A DNA stretch of 64,000 nucleotides from Onchocerca lupi. Its lineage: Eukaryota > Nematoda > Chromadorea > Rhabditida > Onchocercidae. The translations under genes and the position numbers were made by a program. The DNA is taken from positions 62,001 to 126,000 of the forward strand of contig JAOVVO010000162.1 of NCBI GenBank assembly GCA_028564675.1, written 5' to 3'. Each line of letters begins with the position of its first letter. The stretch's first letter is position 1. The notes under the pieces are model-generated. The model was given only the letters and a program-made list of their open reading frames with translations, was not told the DNA's origin and searched no databases. Shown piece after piece: positions 48,101 to 61,299 of the stretch.

Positions 48101-51100
48101 TATCACTGAATTTCAAGCCTAATCTAACAAAAAAGACTGATGAAAATTTCATTTAAAAAAATTTATAAAAACATTGTCAAAAGGTTTTTTCATAAATCGA
48201 AAAGGAAGCAAAAAAAAAACCATTTCAAAGTAGTTTGGCAATTTAAAAATAATATAAATATAGGCGAATTGATTCTTAGCGTGAAATGAGGAATAACTTG
48301 CCAAAATAACCACAATCATTTCAACTTACCAATAAATTGAATGACAATTTAAATTTCTGCAAAATGTCAACAAATTCAAATTCTGCGGGAAGTTGTGCAC
48401 GCATTTGTAAAATACCACTTTGTGGATCAATAGGTGTACGTGAGTTCTGCTTACGATGTGCACGCTGTCGATGCGTTTGAGCTTCAAGTTCACGTTGAGC
48501 AATTGCAGCGGATTGTATACGGGCAACAAATCGCTCTATATCATCGAAACATCGATTTAATGTGTTCTAAATCAAGTATTTATAGATGCTTAGGTAGTAT
48601 AAAACTAAACTGGAAATTTTAGAACTTCGTGAATTTGAGCAAATTTCACAGATTTAAACAGAAGTCAGTATAACCAATCTTGAAAAATTTATGAAGACGA
48701 CATAACAAAGGAAGCTAATTTCGATAATTGAGAGAAAAAATTAATGAAATCTATCTCTTAGGCTTTGAGGAATTGGAAACGAATTTCTTTTTACGTACTG
48801 TAAATATCATCATATAATCATGATCATAAGAGAAATAAGATTTATCATACCGAACAGGATTGCTTCTGATTTCAGTCCGTATTGTAATACATAATCAATT
48901 ACAAGCAAAATGAGTAGTTCTAATATGAATTCACTCAGAAAAATGACTTTGAAGTTATTTTGTTCATAGAAAATACCGATTCTTACTTACCACATCTCTT
49001 TCAAACGATTCACTACTATCAGAACTGGCAGAAGTATCATCACGATAACCTCGAGAAGGTAATCCTGCAAAAGCAGAAATAACTTAGCAGAAGTATACTT
49101 TATCAAAATTTACCACTGTCATTTCAATGTTAGCATAACATCTAAAACCTATTAAAAACATAGTAGCCTTTGATTCTGCAATTCTGAAAATAGGAGCATT
49201 TTTGAAGAAAGTTCGTTATGGAACAATGGATTCAAATTATGTCGATTTAATTAATGAAACTTGCTTAATTCAAGCATAAAATGATAAAAAAAAAAAAGGT
49301 ACCCATCACGAATGGCGGTTGATATCCAATCATGAAGCCCGTATCGCGTCGTCCCGTTCTTACTTTTTTGTAATGCCCCGAAAGAAATGCCTTTATGTCA
49401 TCCACAACATCATTTGCTGAGACACGATTGCACTGGACAAAAAAGCTTATCACATCATCTAGTTCATCTAATTGATAAAAATTAAAAGGGAACATTTTCA
49501 ATTCTCTTTCAGTTTATTACGGACATAAAAAATTTTTCTAAAAAAGTTGTCCTAGAACGTATTAAACTACAAATGAAAATGAAGCTTAGTATCTGAAAAT
49601 AAATGCATCAAAAGTAAATCGTCATCTACATTGTTCTTTTAAAATTTTAAAAATTCAGAGAAAACTAAAAACTTTGTCAGGATTAAACCTACCTGAAAAA
49701 TATGCATTTCGGTAGGATTCAAGCTTCTGCCGCGTTTTTTATCTTCTTTTACGATAAATAATAAAATATTATTGTAGACATCGCGGGGATTTGTAGACAA
49801 ATGCGCAGTTGGATTTGTTACAAGTTCCATTGGAAATTGTTCTACAAGATCCTAAAACAAGATAAATAAGACGGAAAGATTGAAATTGTTTCAATTGAAA
49901 TAGGAAAAAAAAAAATGACTTGGCTCTTCAAGGAACGCAGTACGTATAAAATTGCCATAACATCAGTTATTCAATGATTTATTAAAATTTTTAAAAACTC
50001 TGAAAATATAATATTTTGGAGATGAAGAACCTGAACCTGGACATTACGGATTCTAAATGTTTGTTTAACAATTACCATGCTAATACTTAACAACACAAAT
50101 TAAGCTTTATCCAAAAATCTTCGAATTTTTCAACAAAATCATTTAGACCACGAAGACATTTGGCATTTCGACTTTTTCAAGAAAAGTTGTGCAACTTTTC
50201 TCAGATTTTCAACATTCCCATTCCAAATACTTTTGCAATGACTGTTTTCATGACTACCTAATAGCTACTGAAGCTTATCAAAGAAAACTTGGAACTCAGA
50301 ATGTAGAAGTATCCCCAGGCACAATAGACACATTTCGATTCCAGATTGACTTCCAGTTTTCCTGTTTCTCTTGTTCTTGAATGGAACTCTTTTATTTCCC
50401 GCTTTTATCATTTAGCAATTCGATAACTATCTCGATAAGTTAGGAATTCGAAAAGTCACGAAAGATATGAATAAGTACGCAACTTTTCGAAATGTTTGGC
50501 AATGTTGCAAGTTTTCGAACGAGAAATGAATGTGTAACGCTTAATAGAAAGTTGGAGGAATAATAATGCAGAGGAGAGAAAAAGGTCGAATGCTTTTCAA
50601 AGGTTTGGACTGACCCAAAAGCATCAAATGTTACTAGAAGAGGATTTTGCTTGAACTTGAATTTGACAAACTTACGAAACTTTTGTGACTTATCAATACA
50701 AAAATGAAAGTGAATGCACAAAAAGTTCGCATCTCCTAAATTTTACAGTTTTTCACTTTGTAACACGATTTTAAGAATTCCTTCCATACTATTGGTATAA
50801 GACTTTCATGTTGCTAGCATCATAATGTATGAAAATAAGCTGAATGTTTTGAAAGATTAGGGATACAATAAGATCGGTTAATCAAATCAAATTAATCTAG
50901 CAAAATTAAAAATGAGATCGGGGAATTTTGATCAAGAAAATTTCAAGGAAATTTGAATTACTGTTAGTCAAGAAAATTTGAATACTATTGCTAAAAAAAA
51001 ACTTTTATATTCCAATATTCCAGCACTGATGATTAATTTTTCTTTTTGATGCAATAGGTCATTCTGGTTTCTTCCATATGTACAAAAAGTTGCAGATTTC

Positions 51101-54100
51101 AAAAATTGAACAACAAAGTAGAAAGTGAAATAATTCTTACGCCATTTTCGTCTTCAACCGAGACAACACTAGGTCGCAATCTGAGTACCATTGGTTGTGC
51201 CCAAATTGCACTACTATTTTCCAGCTGCTTCAATTTTCTGACACCATCTTCCGGATATTGCAAACCGAATTCTCGACCAACAGCAAATGTTGCCAAATGT
51301 TCCACCCAATACGATGGTGTATCACTCTCCACAGCGCTCGGATGACGACTGCTACCTATGTTTTAGCAATAAAGTTTAAATGACGAATCAGTCATATCAG
51401 CAAGCAAGAGCTGATTGAAAATGAAAATTTAAAATGAATCTACCATGAACGCTCATCGTTGAATTTTCCATTACTCCGTTGTACTGCTGTGGTGGGATGC
51501 TATTATATGGCAGTACTGCTGGAGACGGAGCATTCGACGATAACGATCCTCCACCACGTGAATAATAATATGAACCTGATCCGGATGCTGATGGATGCCG
51601 TGAACTGGTCGGATAACCACTGCAAAGAAAACGTTATTTTGTTATGGTTCTGTATAGTGCAGAATCGAAATTTCAAACTTTGCAAATAAGAAAAAAAAAA
51701 GTTGCATATAAGAAAAACATCGTTTTAAAATAACATTAGTCACAAAATAATCATCTTTATAGGATAAGTTCGCTCTACAAGTTTCCTGATTAGATTCAAA
51801 AAGCGAGGAGACTTAATTTTTAAAGTTTTTTGGAATCGCACTTATCAAAATCTCATATTTTAGTTTAAATATGTGCAATTAACAAAAAGATTGACTTTGC
51901 CTAAGTATCAAACATTTCTCACCCAGAAAACTCAGACTTTTCCGACTAGTAAGACACTGCTATCCTCCCAGTTTTCTCAATTTCTGTCACGTCATCACAT
52001 TTCGATGTTTACAAACATCATTCTCAATGGAAGAGTGCAAAAATATAAAACAGATGAATAAACATGAGAAAATTTAGTAGAGTGCTTTTGCCGCAACAGC
52101 GGTGAAGGCGCCTACCTGAATCGAGTAGCGAAAATTTTTTAATTTGCAGTACCAAAAATTAATCATTGAGCTTTTTGGAAAATAAAAAACTAGTAAACTG
52201 GCAGAAATACTTTAGAAACTCAGATAATGACATCTATTCTATATCAGAAGCGAGTTTTGAAAAGAAATTTGGACATAGAAAAGAAGAGTAATGAAAAGTA
52301 GTAATATAATGAAACGATGAAAGTATTCCTTTCCCGTCCATTGGTACTTTCGCTTTCTCCAAATATTCCATTTCTTGTTATGAAACTGCTGTTATTTCAA
52401 AAGTTTCAAATTATTCCAAAATATTTCAAAACTATTCCAAAAGAGTATTTTTACGTTCCATTCTTTTCATAGAATGCAGTAGTGCGACTACTGTAGTTAC
52501 ATCCTGGTTGTTACTGTAACTGTTACTGCCTAGAGTCTGGCATTTTTCTTAAGAAATTAACGGATGTTAATTTATAGGCTATTTCTGTAGCTCTGTTTCA
52601 AAGGAAATTTGACAAATCTTTGATTTTCATTTGCAAATTTGCTGATGTGCAACAAAAGAAAAAGTGTCCAATGAACGAACGAATGCAACGAGTAAACTTT
52701 GTGGATAATTTTGAATCACTCATAAAGTGAACTGAAAAACTCTTGAAAACCTTAATGTGCAGCAATTCTATTATTTTCGATAAAATTTAAAAAATGATAA
52801 GACTCTGGCTTCAATGCTTGACTTACAGAAAATTTTCTTCAGCGGATTTTCCTGTAGTTGCTGCTTCCAACTTCAGAGATAAATTTAAATTTGATAAAAA
52901 TGCTAATATGCAATGTTTTACTGACAAAGCTTTCGATCTCTTGCACAAGTGCAAGAATAATTCCTACATGATTTAATAAATCACTTTTTCAAGTAATGAT
53001 CTGATATTCCGCCTTCCTACGTTTCTCCCTCAAATTTTGACAACTGCAATTGCAGATCGTTGCCACGAACCATCTTTCATGATACAATGTTACAACAATA
53101 TTCTTGGCAATAATTTCATTGCCGGTATCATTATTTGTAGCAGCTAAGCGAGCATTCTTCATTAAAAGTCGGGAAAAAAAATTATAGTTTCATTCAGCTC
53201 AAAAATAACATTTCGAAAAAATAAATCATACTTTCATCGCATGAAATACTTTTTTTTTTTTGAACAAATTCATTCAGTTCCGCTAATAATATCTTTTGTT
53301 AACGAAAAATATCATTTCGATTCTTGAATTTATTCATTTGATCTAGCAAGTAATCGATCAATTTTACCGGAGATTTAGTACTGTCATTAAATTATTCAAA
53401 AGTAGTGTGATATTTGAATCTTAACTAAAATTGCTCCTAATTGAAATTAAGAAAAGGCGAGACTTTGATAAAATTCAATTTTTTACAAAAATAAATGCTT
53501 ATGAATTTATGAGCCCAACTTTATCAAAAAAATTATGTTGATAAGTATGGCAAATCAGTGCTAACAAAAGTAGATTAGTACACGTCTTTGAGCGCTTTTT
53601 AGTGAAACTCTTTTCTAAGGCAGCGCAGGAATGTTCATTTCATTCTGTAGTGTTCTTTCTCTCCTACTTACAAAGGAAAAGGTTAAGTTAGGCTAGGTTA
53701 GGTTAAATTTCTATTTTTTTCTTGTTTGAAAGCCTAAAAATTTTCTGATGAGCTCATCAGCGAGCAAAAAAACATGAGTTATTGCGTTGAAAGAAATGAA
53801 AGTGAAAAGTATAATATAGCTATTCCAGATTCCAACAATCCATAACAAAAAACTGTCAAAAGGAACGTTTCATCTGGAATAGTCTTTTAGGAGCAAAGTT
53901 ATTAATATTGAAAATTATTTTAGTTACTAAAACAAGTTTTAAAAAATCAAAAATTGCTTTAGAAGCAAAGGATTTTAGTGATGATCTTCTTTTGAGTTAT
54001 AATGGAAAAATTCGAATATATCCTCTCATAAAAATTAAAATTAATGCTTTGTTAATCATTTTTACAATAATCCGATACAAAATTTATTCAAAATGATTCA

Positions 54101-55252
54101 TGTACTGGTACGTAAGGACCAAAATAGTCCTGTCCGTCAAATCTGTATCATGATCCGTACCATGGCGAAATAATCAATGCTTTACACGTGATCCGTACTT
54201 CCCTTCAGAATGAAACGTGGAGTAAGTAGCCAAAGTCTTATTAACAAGTAATTTGTCAACGCGTTCATACATTAAAGTAATTACTTCAAGAAAATCATTA
54301 ACATTGTGCTTCAGTATTGGATATCACAGCTGCAGTTTGCAAGAAATAATATATCAAACAGATAGATGCGCATTATATGATTAGAATTATGAAATAAAAA
54401 TAAGGAAAAATTTGTTCGGCGAAAGCAAAAACAGACAAGAAGTCATTGCTGAAAGCCCTTTTTTTGCTTAATTAATCAGAACTTTTCAAATATATAGAAA
54501 ACTTCGATAATTAACTAAATAAATAAATATCGACATAATTAAACATTCGGTTATACAAATATGTAAATATTTCTGTGGAAATTGCAATCAGTAATAGTCA
54601 TGTAATCCAAAAATAGGAACACTAATTCTCTCAGTAAAAAAGACTCAGAATTTTGCAGGATGAGTTGGCAAACTACAAAACCAGAAATTCTAAGCAAAGA
54701 AGTCATCTTTCCTTCGTCTACTTTTTAAGAGGAAATTTTTGTATATTTTGTACCATATGAATCATAAAATGTGCAATCAACAAGACATTTGAATTGATGA
54801 GACTTGAAAAATGTGCAATTTATTAATTTGGAATTTCGCAAAGTTTTCGAATTTCAAAAAATCAAAAAACCTTTGTTTGAATTTCCTGATAAATTATAGG
54901 TATTTGAAAATATAAGAGTGCCTCCTTGGCTAACAAGAAGCTTTTAGAGAATGATCGCGTGATCATTCATATATCGCGAAGAAAATACAGATCGGAATTT
55001 ATCAACATAGTTAGAGCAAGAGAAATGAATTGCAGGATGTACAATTAAGACATTGACTATAAATCTAGGGGGTTTGATAACTTAAATCCAAATTTAATTT
55101 TATTGAATAAAACTTTGGAAATTGCGACATACTTGGAAAACTCGAGTGGTACTGGTTGGTGGCGCCTGGGCGCAGGCAGCCCTGATATCGCCTTACGCGT
55201 TTTTGACGACAGGATTGGCTTTTGCTGAGTCAGCGATTGTGTAACATTGAAC
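45153..55252 (-). CDS. eps-8: EPS8 orthologue (PTB and SH3 domains), 5' end not located
   Basis: Visible exons on the - strand: 55252-55133, 51619-51444, 51355-51141, 49851-49693, 49432-49303, 49064-48991, 48566-48330, 48049-47927, 47645-47536, 47319-47103, 46722-46613, 46254-46159, 46033-45793, 45666-45523, 45296-45153. All phases agree and give 765 codons plus stop. EPS8 proteins link receptor and Rac signalling to actin bundling and capping. The PTB domain (about visible residues 115-250) includes YWVEHLATFAVGREFG, EDGVRKLKQLENSSAIWAQP and MHIFQCNRVSANDVVDDIKA. The middle region FDDIERFVARIQ, FKLSFNLLAKLKNHI and LLHFLFTPL matches EPS8. A proline-rich stretch and a charged coiled-coil (LEKERLDFEREKIAERERR) precede an SH3 domain (about 645-705: NPKELTVSQNEFLEVLNDNK, NWWECKNV, RVGYVPHTIL). 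The protein ends EYIKQRQGKRGEFRYF without the SAM-like C-terminal effector domain. The most 5' exon begins in phase 2 (one base then a codon), so a start exon lies upstream. Confidence 0.93.
47514..47530 (+). repeat. poly-A tract next to an eps-8 exon
   Basis: Run of about 17 A on the +, that is poly-T on the coding strand. It starts about 5 nt inside the intron after the exon 47645-47536, whose donor is the weak GTCTGT followed by this T-run. Confidence 0.8.
47784..47865 (+). repeat. inverted repeat / hairpin in an eps-8 intron
   Basis: Arms GACATGTAAAAGAGTT (47784-47799) and AATTCTTTTACATGTC (47850-47865) pair fully if one G-U pair is allowed on the + strand. Inside, AGTTTAACTT and AAGTTAAACT form a second stem. 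It lies in the 281-nt intron 47646-47926 and reads antisense to eps-8 in its better-paired orientation. It could be a small MITE-like repeat or a foldback RNA. Confidence 0.6.
51620..55132 (-). other. large eps-8 intron
   Basis: Separates exon 55252-55133 (donor AA/GTATGT) from exon 51619-51444 (acceptor TTTGCAG). Both sides are phase 2 and join PLEFS to NGYPTSS. No other coding exon was recognised inside on either strand. A telomere-like motif lies at 53681-53705. Confidence 0.6.
53681..53705 (+). repeat. short interstitial TTAGGC-like repeat
   Basis: GGTTAAGTTAGGCTAGGTTAGG contains one exact nematode telomere unit (TTAGGC) and degenerate neighbours. It is too short to be a telomere; it could be a relic or chance. 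Confidence 0.35.
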
Positions 55253-57330
55253 CTGAATATGGAGCAAATTTCGCAAAACTTCTAAAAACAAATGTCACGA
55301 TGAGTTTAAACGTATATATAGAAGCATCGAAAGATATCATTATTGATTGCTTTTTTTTGCATCAATAAAATATTAAGATAACAAAATTCAACCATAAAAA
55401 CCATAAAAAACCATTGAAAAAAAAATCTGGAAGTCATTGTCTAATTTTCACAACAGTGTTACATTTGATATATAATTATTAATACGCTGGGCAATTATGG
55501 AGTAATGGTATCATGTTTCACAAGTTGAAGAACTGATAGTTGAATTAACATTCTCATTGATCGAATACAAATGATGATATATCGTACAATTACTAATTAG
55601 CACCAGAAATATCTGGTACATCACTTCGGCAATTAAAAAGTTGTTTTTATATTTAAAAAATTCGAGACTTGAAGGCCAGCAAGAAGATGATAACGCATGT
55701 GTTAATAATAATGCTTAAAATAATTTTATAATGTTACTTACAAAGAAAAATCTTGCTGAAATTATAAAAATGGATTAAAATTGTAATTTACTATAATATC
55801 TTGCTTTGTTTTCAATTCTACGCTAATCTGTTTGGGATTTTAAAAATTCTGTTCATCACAGTTACAAAACTCGGACAACTCACCAAAAGATAAAATATTC
55901 GCGCATTTTTCTCTGCACTGCAATTAATCATGGCATTTTAAAAAATAAACCGCTTTTTTGAGTTTTTTTTAATGGAATAAACATTTCAAAAAACTCTTGA
56001 CAAGTTCTTTATAATAATACATGCCAATAATTAATAAATTTGGAGTTTATTCACTGAATAATCAATTGTCCTTCTCTAGTGCACATGATGAAGTAATTTC
56101 ATTATTGCTGTTTTTGCTTTGCTTAGAAGAAATTTTCAAATTTCGAAGTTTAATGGAATAATTAGCAACTTATTGCATTCATTAAGGTATACTCAGCGTT
56201 ACTGATTAGTGGAACTGTAGAAAACATGAGTCATTGTGCTCAAGGTAACTCAAAAATATCCATGGAAAAGATGGTTCTTGGAACAGATTTTGCTCAACAA
56301 AATAAGGAAATTCTATATATAAGAGTTTCACCAAAGAAAACATTCTCATATTTTTGTATGAACATTTCAGTTGTTTATGGTTAATTCTTTTTTTAATTAA
56401 TTTTAGTAACTGATTATTAAAATAATTAAAATACCACAATAATTTGAATATTGCTAAGGGAAAAATCTCCCATCATCAAAATTTTTTATGATCCTCTGCG
56501 CTTCTTTCATATTATAAAGCTACACCAGCAAAATCAAAACCACAAATATGTACACAAATTTTGATGAATTTTTAAAAAATTTAGACAAATTTTCTTGAAA
56601 AATTTAGGCCAACGAGGAGATAATAGTGGCCGATTTGTGATGCATGAAGAAGAAGAAGCTATGTTTATCGTACGGTAATACTGCAGCGCATATCTGATTC
56701 GTGAAATACAAAATCAAAACAAAATTCATGAAAATTGGAGGAAGGAAAGGTGAACAGAAAAAAAAGAAGGATGGAATCGTATTAAACATGATAATTAGAA
56801 TGAAATTTTGGAGGACAGAGAAAAGAGAAGAGGAAGAAAAGAAGAATGGCATACAATTTCATCAAAATTGTTGATGAAGGAGTCGGATTTTTTAGGTACA
56901 CACAGAATAGCATATGGAGGCAACAAAAAAATAATTATTAAAATTTATTGAAATTCATGCGGTTTCCTTAAAGTCATACTGAATATACAAGTTAAAGATT
57001 AAACTGTTATTCTTAGTATTGTTGAGAGAGAAATTGTAAATTTCATCTTCCTCTTTCAAATATTTACAAAGAAAATTTGAAAATTATAAAAGGCATTTGA
57101 AAAAATCAAAAGCTCTCACCCTAATTCCTGATACACTGGATATCAATTACAATCACTAAAGTTTACCTCACCGTTCTGATATTGATTGCAGTTTAATCAT
57201 AAAAGATTATGAGAAAATTTATCGAACTTGCAGAAAGAGAACCATTCCTATCATAGTGGGAATGAAAGTTTAGGAAGTAATTTATATTCCTTCTGGAATT
57301 ATGCAGTACTAATTCAAATAATTTTTTTGC

Positions 57331-57380
57331 TTGAAATAGCTGACATATTCTTGTTGCTATAAATATGTCGGCTATTTTAA
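57331..57380 (+). ncRNA. candidate pre-miRNA-like hairpin
   Basis: Arms TTGAAATAGCTGACATATT (57331-57349) and AATATGTCGGCTATTTTAA (57362-57380) form a 19-bp stem around a 12-nt loop. The only non-Watson-Crick positions are two G-U pairs if the RNA is read from +; on - these would be C-A mismatches, which favours a + transcript. Flanking T-rich and A-rich sequence (TTTTTTTGC upstream, ACAACAAAAA downstream) can extend the stem with small bulges. I do not recognise a known miRNA seed, and a MITE remnant would look similar. Confidence 0.3.
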
Positions 57381-58729
57381 AACAACAAAAACTCTGTCAA
57401 TCATCCATAAGCTATTTATTGAAAATATTTTTGCAATATTTTAAGGATTTATAATGCGAAAGAATATTTTAAATAATTGAGTAGGATTTTACAAAAACGA
57501 AATTCGAAAAACTTGAAAATTTTCTCAACTTAAACATGACAGTGTCATTTAATATGGTAGATTAAACTGTCATACTACCTTAGATATTCAGGGGTGAGTT
57601 AATTGAAAAATATTAGAAAATTTCTGAAAATAATTTATAGATAGCTAGTATTTTGAAATTGAACTTGCTGTCTTCAAAATGGTTGGATTTTAGATTCTAA
57701 GTGGTATTGGTTTTTAATTTTGACTCCACCATAATTCCATGTGAGAAAATTAGCAACAATGGGACGTAGGAGTAGTGCAGGAGCAAAACAGAGCTTCTAG
57801 TATGTTGCAAAATTTAAGTTAAGTTTCAGAAGAGCCAAGATATTGTTTAGTTGAAGCCAGACGATTGCAGCACTGCAAACCATCAGTGGGTTATAAAAAA
57901 CCTTATTAAGTTAGATCGCAAGGAATGGTAGAAAGTTTGCAGCATTTCGCACTGTAAGTTTTTGGATAAGAAGGCTGGCGATAGAAAGATAAAGGTACAG
58001 AGGTATAGGTGTTTTACTTTTAAAGCGTGTCTTTTATAGAAAGTACGATGAGGGCTTGGTGAGCGTTTGACAAAGTTTAACTGACGGCAGTTCTCTCAGA
58101 ATTCCTTCTGTTCCAATCAGCATTGCTGTCATCATTTTAAGTAGCACTTTCTCATCTTCCCACTTCAGTAAAATGAGCATTGCAGGATGCAGCAACCATC
58201 GAACAAACTTCTAAAAGCATTATTTTATCATGACTTGTCGTCAGGCAGTTGCTGTGCTGCTCCTGTCACCCTGATAAGAAATGATGTAGTTTAAGGATGT
58301 AGTTTGCTCTTTTCAAATTTCAACGCCAATATACAATGTCTCTTCATGAGCAACAAGTTTTCTTTCCTATATCTAAAGCGATAGATTTTCCTGCTGTCAA
58401 AACTTTGGGCCAATTGATGTTTTATATCTTTGTCATATACAAACAAATTTTGTATCTCAAATAATTGCTTTTTTTAAATTATTAAAACTTATGAAGTTGA
58501 TTTTCCTACACAGCTAACAATTGTCGATCTTCAGCATTAGTTCCAGTATCATTGTTCATAAAATTCCTTGAAGTTGAATTATGAGAAATGCAAATTTTGT
58601 TAAAGTAGCAGACAAATTAATTTATATAATCAGGCTCGTTTATCGATCACAAGTATATGAGCCTTAATAAGGATAGATAAAAACTGGCAAAGTTTGAAAT
58701 ACATTTACGATAAAGTATTGGGCAATACC

Positions 58730-58749
58730 TTGTATACCATAGTATACAA
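58730..58749. repeat. 20-bp palindrome
   Basis: TTGTATAC-CATA-GTATACAA, perfect 8-bp arms with a 4-nt centre. Confidence 0.6.
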
Positions 58750-59138
58750 TATAGTGAAATATGGATTAGACCGAAAATGCTTCGAATTTAAAGAATTTTG
58801 TCTTCGTTCACAATAGATTTAGGTGAAAACACTTTTACTAATACCATTGCTGGTATGATTAATGTAAACTTATGCGAGGTTCGACGAAAGTTTCTGCAAA
58901 AATCAAAAAAGAAAAAGCTTAAAAGATATAGGGATAAAATATATATGCTTAAACAGTAGAAATAAGAGAAGAAAAAAGTTTTTAAAACGAAGGAATGAGA
59001 AGAAGTAGGCGAAGGAGCAAGATTGCACTCTATGTTTTGTCGCAGCAAAAAAAACCCATTTTAGCAAAGTTTGAAAAAAAAAAAAAAACCTGCGCAGATC
59101 TGAGCAGAAAGGAAGGAAATGGAAAAATGAGGAAAACG

Positions 59139-59156
59139 AGAGAGAGAGAGAGAGAA
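59139..59156 (+). repeat. (GA)n microsatellite
   Basis: Uninterrupted GA dinucleotide run, CT on the eps-8 coding strand. GAGA-type tracts are common near metazoan promoters, but nothing ties this one to a start site. Confidence 0.7.
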
Positions 59157-61299
59157 TTTTGACAGGATGAGACGATTTCAATTTTCTTGGTTAGAATGGG
59201 GGAGAACCTTGAAAATTGAAGCATCTATATCGTTTTTGAAGAACCCGGAAAGGAAGAGGAATGGAAAGAAGAAAGTAAAATATAAAACATTAACATAACA
59301 ACATCCATAATATATAATATACATCGAAAGGGATTGATTGCGAATATGAGAATAGATAGGGTAGGGAAATTGAAATATTCAGAAATAAATTACAAGAAGT
59401 AAAGGTGAAGATCCAGGTAGGTAGGTAGTAGTACCATCTTATTCGATCACTAATAAATTGTATTCTATACTGTACTGTTGCTGCATGTGGCAGGCACATT
59501 TAGAGGACTGCATTGCAATGCAATACACTCTTCAATTTTGTTGATTTCTGCAAGTGAATGCAGGTAAGACAAAAAAGTAGAATGAATATATAGATGAAAA
59601 GTGAGAGCAAAGCCACAACTGTTATGTTAATAGTTGTTGAGGACGACATTCCATCGCCCTTCCGAAAGCTCTCTCGTTTGCTGTCGTGCTGTCCGATTGG
59701 TGACATGCCATACAACGTGCATATTTATTGCACGCTTCTCTTCTGTCCGAATGTTTGTTTGATTGCGTGGATTTACATTTATTCACGCTAGATCAAATAT
59801 TTTTACGCTACATAATTGTTCATTTATCATGAACATTTCCTGTTTCTTGTAGGGTAAGGAGTACCATGATGAATGATACTATTCTATCATTGCCTAATCT
59901 TTTTCTTAGTCTTATCAACGCAATCGATAATCTACTATATATGTGACTTGATATAATGTTGATGGAATTGTAGAATAAGAATCGGGTGAGATCGGACACA
60001 ACCTGATAATTCCTCATTACGATAATCATGAAATGAATCCTCAAGACTAAAGAGATCTGTACACCCTGTACTTGAATATTAATAAAATCCAAACACTACA
60101 TGGCTTCGTAATCCTACTTTTGTCATCCTGATATTGGTGCAATTGATTGAAATCATCCAAAAGGACAAATTAATGTTTTGAGTTTTGTATTCATAAAGAG
60201 CGAAAATTTCAAATAAATGAATTCTGATAGCAAAACACAATAAGTAATAATAATAGACCTAGTCGTTACTGGTTCTGGCTAATAAAAAAAAGATTTATCA
60301 AGCATAGCAAACTTTCATATATTCCAGCCTTTTTTTTCGGACAAAATTTAAAAAATATTGGATATAATAGTATGTTGAATCAAAAATGATTTCAATTGCC
60401 TTATTTAAGAGAAAATAATTTACGAATACTTTAGGGAATTTTAAAATAGATGAAGATTCGTTAAATGTTTCTTCCAAAAATTATGATGACTAGCAAATTT
60501 CCCGAAGTCTGAGTCGCCTACCGAAATGCTTGGAATGTTGACTGGTACAGATTAGAAAATTATAAATTCAGAACAGAATGCTTGAACCAGTAAATACTAT
60601 CTATTGAAGATCATTGGAAAGAAAAATTGAAAAGCATAAAATACTGGACTAATTATAAGGACATAAGTCTACAGCACCAAAAGGTTGTTTTTCGTATATT
60701 AACAAAAATATTTAACGGGCACATTTCTTCTTATTGGATAATTTTGCTTTTCATTTTCATCTGTCTTAAAACTTGTCTGCTTTTCCTGGCTTTTCTTACA
60801 GGTACTAAATCTTACTGAATTTCTAAAAAATTTTATAAAATAACACAGGACCTTAGAGATCTCTTAATTGAACTCAAAGAATTTCATAATTAAAACACAA
60901 AAACTATTTCCGATAAAATCAATGACTGACGACGGATGGTTGACAACTAAGGAAATGTTTAATGGAAAGCACTCCAATCCTTCACTGAACCAATTAAAAT
61001 AGGTGTCCGAATATCGTGACACTATCACATCACATCACATGCACACAACTACACAACAAATCACATATCTTGAATGCATGTATAAATAGAAATTAGTAAA
61101 ATACTAATATATTTATATATATAGTAATTGCGATTTTCGCGCTATTGAAATTTGTTGACTGAAATCGTAAGATGTTCTTAGATAAATGTGATTCTATTAT
61201 ACATTACTTTAATAGACACTTCTTGCTTTATATGTTCTTGCTAATAACTTATTACTTTTTTTACTTAAATTCAAATTAGATCAGCATGAAATACTGGTA

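Larger units (their letters stand above)
55253..61299. other. gene-poor region upstream of the eps-8 exons
   Basis: No complete gene recognised. The missing eps-8 start exon is expected here or further right. One candidate ATG on the - strand near 59706 opens MSPIGQHDSKRESFRKGDGM, but the only in-phase donor I see (GTCGTC) is poor. A (GA)n tract lies at about 59139-59156. Inverted repeats occur at 57331-57380 and 58730-58749. Confidence 0.45.

Noticed and set aside
51106..51345. A + strand ORF of 79 codons
   Set aside because: Antisense shadow of the eps-8 PTB exon 51355-51141.
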